From Cryomorphaceae bacterium 1068 (lineage in GTDB: Bacteria > Bacteroidota > Bacteroidia > Flavobacteriales_D > Cryomorphaceae), in the NCBI GenBank assembly GCA_027214385.1, contig JAPVXR010000002.1, positions 1 to 64,000 on the forward strand: a DNA stretch of 64,000 nt. The letters are read 5' to 3'. The notes below the pieces were generated by a model. That model was not told where the DNA came from and searched no databases. It saw nothing but the letters and a program-made list of their open reading frames with translations. Made by a program: the position numbers and the translations under genes. Within the stretch, counting starts at the first letter, position 1. Every line of letters begins with the position of its first letter. Shown here piece after piece: positions 54,684 to 62,650 of this stretch.

Positions 54684-56579
54684 TTACATTTCTACCTTGT
54701 CCTGCTTAATCCGCACTGAATCGATCCGCGCTCCGGTTTCTATGTTTGAAATGTCACTTTGGCTGGCGCCAATAATCGTGTAGCGCCCATCCAGATGAGG
54801 TGTTGGGAGATGGGTGAAGAAGAATTGACAGCTCTCTGTATCTTTTCCTGCGGAGGCTAAACCGACCACGCCCGTTCCGTATTTTAGCGGCGAAAACTCA
54901 GAGCGAAGAATATGATCATCGCTTCCATAGCCATCGCCTCTTGGTCCACCGCCTTGACTTACGAATCCCGGAACGATGCGATGGAAATAAGTGCCGTCAT
55001 AAAATCCCGCCGCGGCCAAATTGGCAATTTGAGAAACGCTCGAGGGAGCATCTTCAGGAACCAAACTGATAAGGTATTCCTCTCCGCTGACGTAAAGAGA
55101 TAGCGCAGGTTTTTGCCCCAATGATTTAACCATATCCCAATCTATTGGAGGATGCTCAATGGAAAGTGGCTCTTTTTCAATTCCGTAGTTTTCTTTCAAT
55201 GTGGCAGCAATGGCCTGATAGCCTTCCACCAACTCAGGTGTGCTAAACTTTTTCAACGCATCGAGAAGCAATTCGGAAGAAATCAATTCTTTTCGTTCAG
55301 GATCTCTGAGGGCTTCCGCGAATAGGTAACTCTGTGAGAGAAGGCCTTGGCTTAAAGCTCTATCAGCATATGCCACAAAATTTTCGTTCCAGTCGGGATA
55401 GTTTTTCAAACCTGCCATGTAGGCCATAGTCGCTGAAGTACCCAATGGCCCATCTTCAAAAAGGTAGTTGTTCAAAGTATCCAAACCTTGTGGAAAATAC
55501 GCCCAGATACTCAGCATCACAGAGCGTTTCACATCATTCCCCATTCTGTTCCAAGCTTGGTCATAGAATTCTCTTCCTTGCTCAGAATCTTCACTGAGTA
55601 GGCCTTTTGATACGATCGCCACTACCTCTGGTATTTCACTCGTTCGAGCTGCTGCAATGGTCGATGCTGAGGGGGTAAACGAGTCAATTTCAGCAATTTT
55701 TCCAGCAGCAGTCATTGCGACCCACGGCGATTCACTAATCAGGGCATCTTCTAAGAGTTGAATATGCGCTTGTGAATTGGGTAAGGCCGATAAACCGACA
55801 GATCGCAGAAGCGGGCTATCATCAGAGCTTAAGACTTCTTCAGCAAACTTTTCTGCGAATTCTGTCCTAGTTAAAGCATATCCCAGTGTGGCTTTTATTT
55901 CGGGACTTTTTTCTGCTGAAGCCCTTTGATAAATTTCTTCAGCGAAAGCGGAAAGGTCAAATTCTTTTTGTCTTGACAAAATATTGGCTGCAGCCAAACG
56001 AGTTTCATCCTCATTTGATTTGAGGTGGGCTACGATTATATCCAGATGCTCTTCTTGTAGCTGTCCGTGTATCATTCCTCGGTAGACTCCCCAAACTTTT
56101 CCCGATTCTTCAATGGCGGTATTCGGGTTATGAGTCACTAAAAATTCCATAGCATTGGCATCAGCACATTTACCGATGGCTTCTAAGAATTCTGCTTTGA
56201 TTTCGGGAATTGTGGCCTTTTTGAATCCTTTCTCTAAAGCGGCAAGAGATTTTTGATTGCCAATTTGACCAATTGCAAAAGCAGCATAGAGCCTCACATA
56301 GGGAATAGGGTCCATTAATAAATTTTCCAATTCTTCAGGTGCTACTTCGGGAAGTACAGACCCCATAAGTCTGGCGTAGGCCATTCGGTAAGCGGCTGTT
56401 TCCGATTCAGCGTATTGATACAGAGTTGCTGTATCGCCTCTGTAAGCCGAGTCGTAGAGGCTAACCATAGTTGCATCATCAAAAACGCTCTGCCTTTCAG
56501 AATCTTCTATTTGGTCGCTGCAAGAGGCAAAACTGAATAAAGACAGGGCGGCCGCAGCCAAAAGTTTAGAGATTTTCAT
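54684..56579 (-). CDS. HEAT-repeat lipoprotein with C-terminal cyclophilin domain
   Basis: 631 residues from ATG 56579 (MKISKLLAAAALSLFSFASC); the lipobox (SFASC) favours this start over ATGs at 56591 and 56615. Residues about 50-430 are helical repeats of the HEAT type (for example ENLLMDPIPYVRLYAAFAIG and AALEKGFKKATIPEIKAEFL). The final 160 residues form a cyclophilin-type isomerase: YFHRIVPGFVSQGGGPRGDG, ESCQFFFTHLPTPHLDGRYTIIG. Likely an outer-membrane-anchored folding factor in the periplasm, with the HEAT part recruiting clients; this is an inference. Confidence 0.87.
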   Translation of the reverse strand: MKISKLLAAAALSLFSFASCSDQIEDSERQSVFDDATMVSLYDSAYRGDTATLYQYAESETAAYRMAYARLMGSVLPEVAPEELENLLMDPIPYVRLYAAFAIGQIGNQKSLAALEKGFKKATIPEIKAEFLEAIGKCADANAMEFLVTHNPNTAIEESGKVWGVYRGMIHGQLQEEHLDIIVAHLKSNEDETRLAAANILSRQKEFDLSAFAEEIYQRASAEKSPEIKATLGYALTRTEFAEKFAEEVLSSDDSPLLRSVGLSALPNSQAHIQLLEDALISESPWVAMTAAGKIAEIDSFTPSASTIAAARTSEIPEVVAIVSKGLLSEDSEQGREFYDQAWNRMGNDVKRSVMLSIWAYFPQGLDTLNNYLFEDGPLGTSATMAYMAGLKNYPDWNENFVAYADRALSQGLLSQSYLFAEALRDPERKELISSELLLDALKKFSTPELVEGYQAIAATLKENYGIEKEPLSIEHPPIDWDMVKSLGQKPALSLYVSGEEYLISLVPEDAPSSVSQIANLAAAGFYDGTYFHRIVPGFVSQGGGPRGDGYGSDDHILRSEFSPLKYGTGVVGLASAGKDTESCQFFFTHLPTPHLDGRYTIIGASQSDISNIETGARIDSVRIKQDKVEM

Positions 56580-56640
56580 AAGCACATTCATTTCAAAATT
56601 CGAATCTAAGAACATTCCTATCTTTATCCATCGCGAAAAA

Positions 56641-57645
56641 ATGATGGCAATCGAGAAACGTATTGGAGTAATAGGAGGAGGCTCATGGGCTACAGCGCTG
56701 GCTAAAGTGCTATCCGAAAAAAACAGTCACCTCAATTGGTGGATGAGAAATCAGGAAGCTGTGAATCACATAAAGCAGTTTAATCACAATCCGAATTACT
56801 TGAGGGCAGTTCAATTTGATGTGGAGAAGCTACACCTCTCGACAGATGTTAAGGAGATCGTTCACAAATCAGATGTGATCATCGTTGCTGTGCCCTCAGC
56901 ATTTGTGCACGATTCACTCAAAGATTTGGATGAGGATGATTTTAACGGAAAGGTGATCTTTTCCGCTATCAAAGGAATTATTCCTGAGATCGAATCTATT
57001 CCAGCCAGATACTTCAACAAACAATTCGGAGTTCCATATGACAATATCGGGGTGATTTGCGGCCCTTGCCATGCTGAAGAGGTGGCGATGGAAAGACTTT
57101 CGTATCTGACCTTGGCGTGCATGGATGAGGGAAATGCGAAAATGATGGCCGAAATGTTGTCTTCACGTGTTATGAAAACCAGTATCAGCGAAGACCTCTT
57201 TGGTGCCGAGATAGCAGCGGTCCTTAAAAATATTTACGCCATCGCTTCAGGAGTGTGCGGTGGCCTTGGTTATGGAGATAATTTTCAAGCCATTTTAATG
57301 TCTACCGCAGCCATAGAAATGGAGCGGTTTCTTGATAAGATCAATCCATTCCACCGAGATGTGAAAGAACCGGCTTACCTCGGTGACCTTTTGGTGACCG
57401 GGTATTCAAAATTCTCACGAAACCGTTCTTTCGGTTATATGCTTGGAAAGGGATATTCTGTAAAGACTGCGCAACTTGAGATGGATATGATTGCTGAAGG
57501 TTACTTTGCTACGAAGAGCGTCTACGAGATCAACCGTAAGATGGAAGTAGATATGCCCATTGCAGAAGCGGTTTACAACATCATCTATCAGAAGATTTCT
57601 CCCGTTGTGGAGATAAGAATTCTCGCCGACCGGCTCGCCCCTTAA
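56641..57645 (+). CDS. gpsA: Glycerol-3-phosphate dehydrogenase [NAD(P)+]
   Basis: 334 residues; ATG 56641 is followed by a second ATG at 56644. Reduces dihydroxyacetone phosphate to glycerol-3-phosphate for phospholipids. NAD-binding GVIGGGSWATALAKVLSEK, VAVPSAFVHDSL, GPCHAEEVAMERLSYLTLA, and the catalytic-domain motif VLKNIYAIASGVCGGLGYGDN with the conserved Lys are intact. Divergent from the HEAT-cyclophilin gene; overlaps uvrC by 4 bp at the tail. Confidence 0.95.
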   Translation: MMAIEKRIGVIGGGSWATALAKVLSEKNSHLNWWMRNQEAVNHIKQFNHNPNYLRAVQFDVEKLHLSTDVKEIVHKSDVIIVAVPSAFVHDSLKDLDEDDFNGKVIFSAIKGIIPEIESIPARYFNKQFGVPYDNIGVICGPCHAEEVAMERLSYLTLACMDEGNAKMMAEMLSSRVMKTSISEDLFGAEIAAVLKNIYAIASGVCGGLGYGDNFQAILMSTAAIEMERFLDKINPFHRDVKEPAYLGDLLVTGYSKFSRNRSFGYMLGKGYSVKTAQLEMDMIAEGYFATKSVYEINRKMEVDMPIAEAVYNIIYQKISPVVEIRILADRLAP

Positions 57646-59435
57646 GCGTCAAACCACGTTCTTATAGCTTTTGCTTTTGAAGGGCCTATTTCACTTGAAA
57701 TATCTTCAAGTGAAGTTTCTTTTATCCGTTTTACGGAAGTAAAGCGCTGGAGTAGTTGTTGCGCCGTGGCTTCTCCAATTCCAGGTATTGATGTGAGCTC
57801 AGTTTGAATGGCTCCTTTGCTTCGCTTATTTCTGTGGTGCGTTATTCCAAAGCGATGGGCCTCATTTCGAGCGTGCTGAATAACCTTCAGTGTTTCACTC
57901 GCTTTGTCAACATATAATGGAGCAGTATCACCCGGGTAGAATATTTCTTCCAGCCTTTTGGCAATGCCAACAATGGCTACTTTTCCTCTGATTCCGAGCT
58001 CATCCAGGCTTTCCAGTGCTGAGCTCAACTGACCTTTTCCGCCATCGACTATGATCAACTGCGGAAGATCCTCTCCCTCATCCAAGAGTCTTTTGTAGCG
58101 TCTATAAACGACCTCTTTCATACTGGCAAAGTCATCAGGCCCTTCTACTGTTTTTATGTTGAAGTGGCGGTACTCCTTCTTGCTGGGCTTTCCATTTCGG
58201 AAGACCACACAGGCTGCCACCGCATTGGTACCTTGGAAATTTGAATTGTCGAAACATTCAAGATGAGTTGGAGCTTCTTGCAGGCGCAAATCTTTTTTCA
58301 TTTGCTCCATGATACGTTCTGTGTGCTTTTCGGGATCGGCAAATTTGGTCTGCTTGTGCCGATCCATCATGTAGTACTTTGCGTTACGTTCTGAAAGTTC
58401 AAGCAGTTTCTTTTTGTCACCGCGTTGAGGGATTATGAATCGATGCTCGTTCATATCGATATCGGGCTTTGCACCAACGATAATGTCTACAAAAAGCGAG
58501 TCATATTCAGCTTTGATTTCGGCGATTCCTTGGGTGATTAATTCCTCGTCGCTCTCATCCAGTCGTTTTTTAAAAGTCATAGTATGGCTTTGAATAATTG
58601 AGCCATCCACCACCTTCATAAAGTTGATATAGGCATTGTGAAGATCAGTTACCAGGCCAAATACATCAACATTTCCTACGGCAGGATTCACAATTGTGCT
58701 CTTGCTTTTATAGGAGTTTAGTTGATCAATCTTGTCTTTGATATCATGCGCCAGTTCGAATTCGAGTTTTTCGGAATAGAACTTCATCCTCGATTCGAGA
58801 TGAGAAATAACCCCGGCCACATTTCCTTTAATGATTTCTCGAATGTCTTTTATTTGGGCCATGTAGTCCTCCTCAGTTTGTTTGCCTTCACAGGGCCCGA
58901 GACAGTTACCGATGTGGTATTCCAAACAGACTTTGAACTTCCCCTGCTCTATGTTCTTTTGACTTAAATCGTATTTACACGTTCTGATTTTATAAATCCT
59001 TCTGATCAATTTCAGAAGTGTTTTCATCGTTTTTACCGAAGCATAAGGACCGAAATATTCAGAACCGTCCTTGATCTTAGTTCGAGTCGGAAAAATACTA
59101 GGGAATCGTTCGTTCTTGATGCAAAGCCAAGGAAAGGTCTTGTCATCTTTCAGAGCAACATTGTAACGTGGATTGTACTTTTTGATGAGATTGTTCTCAA
59201 GAAGGAGTGCATCCAACTCAGATTCTACGACGATAAACGAAAAATCGACGATCCTCTTTATCATTATTCGGGTCTTTCCTGAGTGGCCCCCGTGTTTCAT
59301 GAAATAGGAACTCACTCTACTTCGAAGGCTCTTAGCCTTACCCACATAAATGATAACTCCCTCAGCGTTTTTAAACTGATAAACACCGGGCTTGCGAGGG
59401 AGTAGTTTGATTTTCTCCGTTAAATCCACATTCAA
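57642..59435 (-). CDS. uvrC: Excinuclease ABC subunit C
   Basis: 597 residues from TTG 59435 (a GTG three codons in is an alternative). Makes the two incisions in nucleotide excision repair. GIY-YIG domain at the start (PGVYQFKNAEGVIIYVGKAKS), Cys-rich region with CLEYHIGNCLGPCEGKQTEEDY, UVR motif about 200-235, RNase-H-like 5' nuclease domain (ECFDNSNFQGTNAVAACVVF, LIIVDGGKGQLSSALE), and C-terminal HhH pair (SIPGIGEATAQQLLQRFTSV). Divergent from the B12-dependent regulator gene with a short shared upstream region. Confidence 0.95.
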   Translation of the reverse strand: MNVDLTEKIKLLPRKPGVYQFKNAEGVIIYVGKAKSLRSRVSSYFMKHGGHSGKTRIMIKRIVDFSFIVVESELDALLLENNLIKKYNPRYNVALKDDKTFPWLCIKNERFPSIFPTRTKIKDGSEYFGPYASVKTMKTLLKLIRRIYKIRTCKYDLSQKNIEQGKFKVCLEYHIGNCLGPCEGKQTEEDYMAQIKDIREIIKGNVAGVISHLESRMKFYSEKLEFELAHDIKDKIDQLNSYKSKSTIVNPAVGNVDVFGLVTDLHNAYINFMKVVDGSIIQSHTMTFKKRLDESDEELITQGIAEIKAEYDSLFVDIIVGAKPDIDMNEHRFIIPQRGDKKKLLELSERNAKYYMMDRHKQTKFADPEKHTERIMEQMKKDLRLQEAPTHLECFDNSNFQGTNAVAACVVFRNGKPSKKEYRHFNIKTVEGPDDFASMKEVVYRRYKRLLDEGEDLPQLIIVDGGKGQLSSALESLDELGIRGKVAIVGIAKRLEEIFYPGDTAPLYVDKASETLKVIQHARNEAHRFGITHHRNKRSKGAIQTELTSIPGIGEATAQQLLQRFTSVKRIKETSLEDISSEIGPSKAKAIRTWFDA

Positions 59436-59494
59436 AAGTAGTGATGACTGACATTATAATGAATCGATAACCGGATTATGTAAGATCCCTTTCG

Positions 59495-59502
59495 TAATTT
59501 TG
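59495..59502 (+). promoter_or_regulatory. -7 box of the MerR/B12 regulator promoter
   Basis: TAATTTTG fits TAnnTTTG. Its last three bases are shared with the left half of operator IR-A (59500-59531), so the regulator probably controls its own transcription. Confidence 0.6.
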
Positions 59503-59531
59503 TTTAATATCTATGAAGTATAATTGAACAA
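59500..59531. promoter_or_regulatory. Operator IR-A: TTGTTTAA-N16-TTGAACAA
   Basis: Left half TTGTTTAA at 59500-59507 and right half TTGAACAA at 59524-59531, one mismatch to the exact complement, 16-bp gap. It covers the -7 box and the expected transcription start of the regulator gene. A lone further half-site TTAAACAA lies at 59549-59556 in the leader. Confidence 0.6.
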
Positions 59532-59583
59532 TACTTCAAAGCTCAACGTTAAACAAAACAATACACTAGTTGAAGAATTTGTG

Positions 59584-60465
59584 ATGGGGAACTATTCAAT
59601 AAAAGATATAGAGCGTATTTCGGGCATAAAGGCCCACACCCTTCGCATTTGGGAGAAGAGGTACGGGATAATTGAACCCAGTCGCACCGAAACGAACATT
59701 CGTTACTATACGAATGAGGAGTTGAAGAAGATTCTCAACATTTCGATTCTCAATAATTACGGAATCAAGATTTCCAAAATTGTAGGCTTGTCGGGCGAAG
59801 AGCTACACAAGAAGGTATTGGAGATTTCTACTGAAGAGGTGGAAGAAAACCTCCAAATTGAGAGTCTGGTGATTGCGATGGTTGAAGTTGACGAGTCACG
59901 ATTTGAAAAGATTTTGGCCAACTGTACGCTCCGACTTGGTTTCGAGCAGACCCTCCTCAGTATCATCTATCCTTTTTTTAAGAAGGTCGGTGTGCTTTGG
60001 CAGGCTGGTGCGATTAATCCTGCACAAGAGCATTTTATAAGTAACCTCATTAGACAAAAGCTCATCGTAGCCATAGATAGTCAAGGAATGATGGTCAAAG
60101 AAGGAGCCTCTAAGTTTCTTCTCTTCTTGCCCGAAGGCGAGCTTCATGAATTGGGATTGCTCTTCTACAGCTATTTGATTCAGAAGTCAGGCCATAAGGT
60201 GATCTATTTGGGTCAGTCGGTACCACTGGATGACGTAGTAAAAGTGAATGAGCTAAATCCGGCAGATTATATCATCACGGCCACGCTCAGCATGAGCGCT
60301 CCTGAAAGTGTAAACAAACTTCTTCAAAAATTGCTTGATATATTTCCTTCCCAGAAGGTGATTTTAACCAACCGGTTCGATGATGAGAGCGAGATTCTCG
60401 AGAACGAAAGATTGGTTTTTAATCAATCTTTAAGTGAATTCAAGTCATTTTTAGACCTCCCTTAA
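59584..60465 (+). CDS. MerR-family regulator with cobalamin-binding domain (CarH/LitR-like)
   Basis: 293 residues from ATG 59584 (MGNYSIKDIERISGIKAHTLRIW); the frame is open to a TTG at 59524 that lies inside operator IR-A. Residues 4-72 form a MerR winged helix with HTLRIWEKRYGIIEPSRT and NIRYYTNEEL. The helical B12 cap has W139 and Glu149-His150 (W-x9-EH), and the Rossmann part carries GELHELG with His188 as the expected lower cobalt ligand. Family members bind adenosylcobalamin in the dark and release DNA on light. The position next to Trp139 is Gln140, not the His I recall in Thermus CarH. It lies upstream of an ECF sigma-crt operon. Confidence 0.88.
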   Translation: MGNYSIKDIERISGIKAHTLRIWEKRYGIIEPSRTETNIRYYTNEELKKILNISILNNYGIKISKIVGLSGEELHKKVLEISTEEVEENLQIESLVIAMVEVDESRFEKILANCTLRLGFEQTLLSIIYPFFKKVGVLWQAGAINPAQEHFISNLIRQKLIVAIDSQGMMVKEGASKFLLFLPEGELHELGLLFYSYLIQKSGHKVIYLGQSVPLDDVVKVNELNPADYIITATLSMSAPESVNKLLQKLLDIFPSQKVILTNRFDDESEILENERLVFNQSLSEFKSFLDLP

Positions 60466-60469
60466 GGTT

Positions 60470-60501
60470 TTGTTTAAGGATATTCGTGTATTCTTAAACA
60501 A
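60470..60501. promoter_or_regulatory. Operator IR-B: TTGTTTAA-N16-TTAAACAA
   Basis: Left half at 60470-60477, right half at 60494-60501, exact complements that extend to 9 bp (TTGTTTAAG / CTTAAACAA) around 14 bp. It begins 5 bp after the regulator stop. No T run follows, so a terminator role is unlikely. Confidence 0.6.
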
Positions 60502-60596
60502 GAAATTTACCTCTCATACATCAGATATTCAATAACTTAGCTATAACGTGTCTGTGCGTTTAGCAGCTTTTGGCTCAAATTAACACGTGCTAAAAC

Positions 60597-60626
60597 TTGG
60601 GTTTGTTTAACTAATCACTACATTTG
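60597..60626 (+). promoter_or_regulatory. Promoter of the sigma-crtI-crtB-idi operon
   Basis: -33 TTG at 60597-60599 and -7 TACATTTG at 60619-60626 with a 19-bp spacer, an ideal Bacteroidota promoter. The ATG at 60658 follows after about 25 transcribed bases. Operator IR-C (60603-60634) spans its spacer and -7 box. Confidence 0.75.
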
Positions 60627-60634
60627 TTAAACAA
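60603..60634. promoter_or_regulatory. Operator IR-C: TTGTTTAA-N16-TTAAACAA
   Basis: Left half at 60603-60610 and right half at 60627-60634 are exact complements and extend to 10-bp arms (TTTGTTTAAC / GTTAAACAAA). It lies across the promoter spacer and -7 box, the placement classical for MerR-type regulators, so it could mediate either repression or activation. Confidence 0.68.
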
Positions 60635-60657
60635 ACACGCCTAAAAGACCAAGAGCA

Positions 60658-61164
60658 ATGAGCAATTATGATTTCGATAAGTTACTTATCACCTACCAGA
60701 AGTCCCTTAAGTCGTTTGCCTATGGATTTACAAATGATGACGAGGCTGCCAATGATTTACTACAAGAGACCTATTTAAAGGCCCTGACATATAGAGATAA
60801 ATTTGAGGCTCGTACCAATTTAAAAGCGTGGTTGTATACGATCATGCGAAATACGTTTATCAATAATTACCGCAAGGCGGTAAGAGCTAATACAATTATT
60901 GATAAAACAGATGAACAGTATTACATCAATACTGCTGCCACAACAAAGGGAGACACAAACCCTGAAAGTGTAATTTCCCATGATCAAATCAAAATGGAGA
61001 TTGACAGGCTTGATGATGAGTACCGCGTTCCATTCCAGATGTATAATCGAGGATTTAAGTACAAAGAGATCGCAGAAAAGTTGAATCTACCTATAGGGAC
61101 CATAAAAAGTCGTATATTTCTTGCTCGCAAGAAACTTATGCTTGCACTACCCGATTACCGTTGA
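60658..61164 (+). CDS. ECF-type RNA polymerase sigma factor
   Basis: 168 residues. Sigma-2 domain (about 8-75) with DDEAANDLLQETYLKAL and AWLYTIMRNTFINNYRK; sigma-4 domain (about 108-165) with YKEIAEKLNLPIGTIKSRIFLARKKL. No sigma-1.1 or sigma-3 domain. First gene of the operon and 5 bp upstream of crtI, so it likely works with the carotenoid genes. No anti-sigma gene flanks it, which suggests control at the level of its own transcription by the upstream B12 regulator, as in the litR-litS arrangement of Streptomyces. Confidence 0.9.
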   Translation: MSNYDFDKLLITYQKSLKSFAYGFTNDDEAANDLLQETYLKALTYRDKFEARTNLKAWLYTIMRNTFINNYRKAVRANTIIDKTDEQYYINTAATTKGDTNPESVISHDQIKMEIDRLDDEYRVPFQMYNRGFKYKEIAEKLNLPIGTIKSRIFLARKKLMLALPDYR

Positions 61165-61169
61165 TTTAA

Positions 61170-62642
61170 ATGAAACATAGAGTTATTGTCATTGGGTCCG
61201 GCTTCGCCGGACTTTCTGTTGCTACACATTTGGCTCACGAGGGTTATCATGTAGAAGTCTTTGAGAAGAATGATTCTCTAGGAGGCAGAGCAAGAAAATT
61301 TGAAAAAGACGGATTTACCTTTGATATGGGTCCGAGCTGGTATTGGATGCCTGATGTATTTGAGCAATACTTCAATAAGTTCGGAAAGTCTGTTAAAGAC
61401 TATTATAACTTGATTAGACTCGACCCTTCCTACCGAGTTTATTTTGCCAAGGACCATAAAATGGATCTTCCGGCGTCAATGGAGGGCATGTACGAGCTTT
61501 TTGAAAAGTATGAGCCAGGAAGTAGCAATAACCTGAAAAAATTTCTGGAAGAGGCGGCTTACAAATATGAAGTAGGGATAAACGACCTCGTTTACAAGCC
61601 CGGACAAAGCTTATTGGAATTTTTGGACATGCGCGTAATAAAAGGCGCGATGCGGTTGCAACTCCTGAACTCTCTCTCATCACACGTCAGGAAGTATTTC
61701 AAAAATCCTTACTTGATTGAATTGCTTGAGTTTCCAGTGTTGTTTCTAGGGGCTAAGGCTTCAAAAACTCCTGCGCTTTACAGCTTGATGAACTATGCTG
61801 ATATTGTCTTGGGCACTTGGTACCCCATGGGGGGTATGCATAAGATTGTCGAAGGAATGGTTTCACTGGCAGAGGAGAAGGGAGTGAAATTTCACACCTC
61901 AGCTAATGTCAATGAGATTCTTGTAGAAGGTGGAAAAGCAACAGGGATCAAATTGGAAAACGGCGCTGAATACAAATCTGACTTTGTGGTTTCAGGCGCA
62001 GACTACCACCATACGGAGACAAAAATGTTGAAGGAAAAGTCACGAAATTATTCTGACGATTATTGGGAAAAGCGCACAATGGCCCCTTCGAGCATTCTTT
62101 ATTATGTGGGTTTAAATAAGCGAATTGACGGAATCTTACACCACACATTGTTTTTCGATACAGACTTTGAGAAACACGCAGGACAGATTTATGATAAGCC
62201 CGAGTGGCCTGATGAACCATTGTTTTATGTTTCAGCTACATCAGTGACAGATTCTAGTGTTGCACCTGAAGGATGTGAAAATATTTTTATCTTGATTCCT
62301 ACTGCGCCCGGATTGATGGATGACCAGAAAATTAAGGACCAATATTTTGAAATGGTAATCAAGCGAATGGAGGAAACATTCGAACAAAATATTCGAGATC
62401 ATGTTATTTTCAGACGTGACTTCGCGTGTAGCGATTTTATGCACGACTACAACTCATTTAAAGGTAATGCCTACGGCCTTGCCAATACGTTAAATCAAAC
62501 AGCAGTGCTCAAACCTTCTTTGAAAAACAAGCGAGTGAAGAATCTTTACTATACGGGACAATTGACTGTGCCCGGACCGGGAGTTCCTCCTTCGCTTATT
62601 TCCGGAGCCGTGGTGGCGAAGGAGGTTATGAAAGCCAGCTAA
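61170..62642 (+). CDS. crtI: Phytoene desaturase CrtI
   Basis: 490 residues. FAD-dependent desaturase that converts phytoene towards lycopene. The dinucleotide motif VIVIGSGFAGLSVATHL is at residues 5-21, followed by EKNDSLGGRARKFEKDGFTFDMGPSWYWMP, the CrtI-type N-terminal signature. The C-terminal signature GQLTVPGPGVPPSLISGAVVA is intact. The number of desaturation steps cannot be read from sequence. Followed by crtB after 8 bp. Confidence 0.94.
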   Translation: MKHRVIVIGSGFAGLSVATHLAHEGYHVEVFEKNDSLGGRARKFEKDGFTFDMGPSWYWMPDVFEQYFNKFGKSVKDYYNLIRLDPSYRVYFAKDHKMDLPASMEGMYELFEKYEPGSSNNLKKFLEEAAYKYEVGINDLVYKPGQSLLEFLDMRVIKGAMRLQLLNSLSSHVRKYFKNPYLIELLEFPVLFLGAKASKTPALYSLMNYADIVLGTWYPMGGMHKIVEGMVSLAEEKGVKFHTSANVNEILVEGGKATGIKLENGAEYKSDFVVSGADYHHTETKMLKEKSRNYSDDYWEKRTMAPSSILYYVGLNKRIDGILHHTLFFDTDFEKHAGQIYDKPEWPDEPLFYVSATSVTDSSVAPEGCENIFILIPTAPGLMDDQKIKDQYFEMVIKRMEETFEQNIRDHVIFRRDFACSDFMHDYNSFKGNAYGLANTLNQTAVLKPSLKNKRVKNLYYTGQLTVPGPGVPPSLISGAVVAKEVMKAS

Positions 62643-62650
62643 ACACAACC

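Noticed and set aside
60470-60501. Inverted repeat after the MerR/B12 gene as a terminator
   Set aside because: A/T-rich arms with a 14-base loop and no T-run; the same spacing recurs in two other copies that cannot be terminators.
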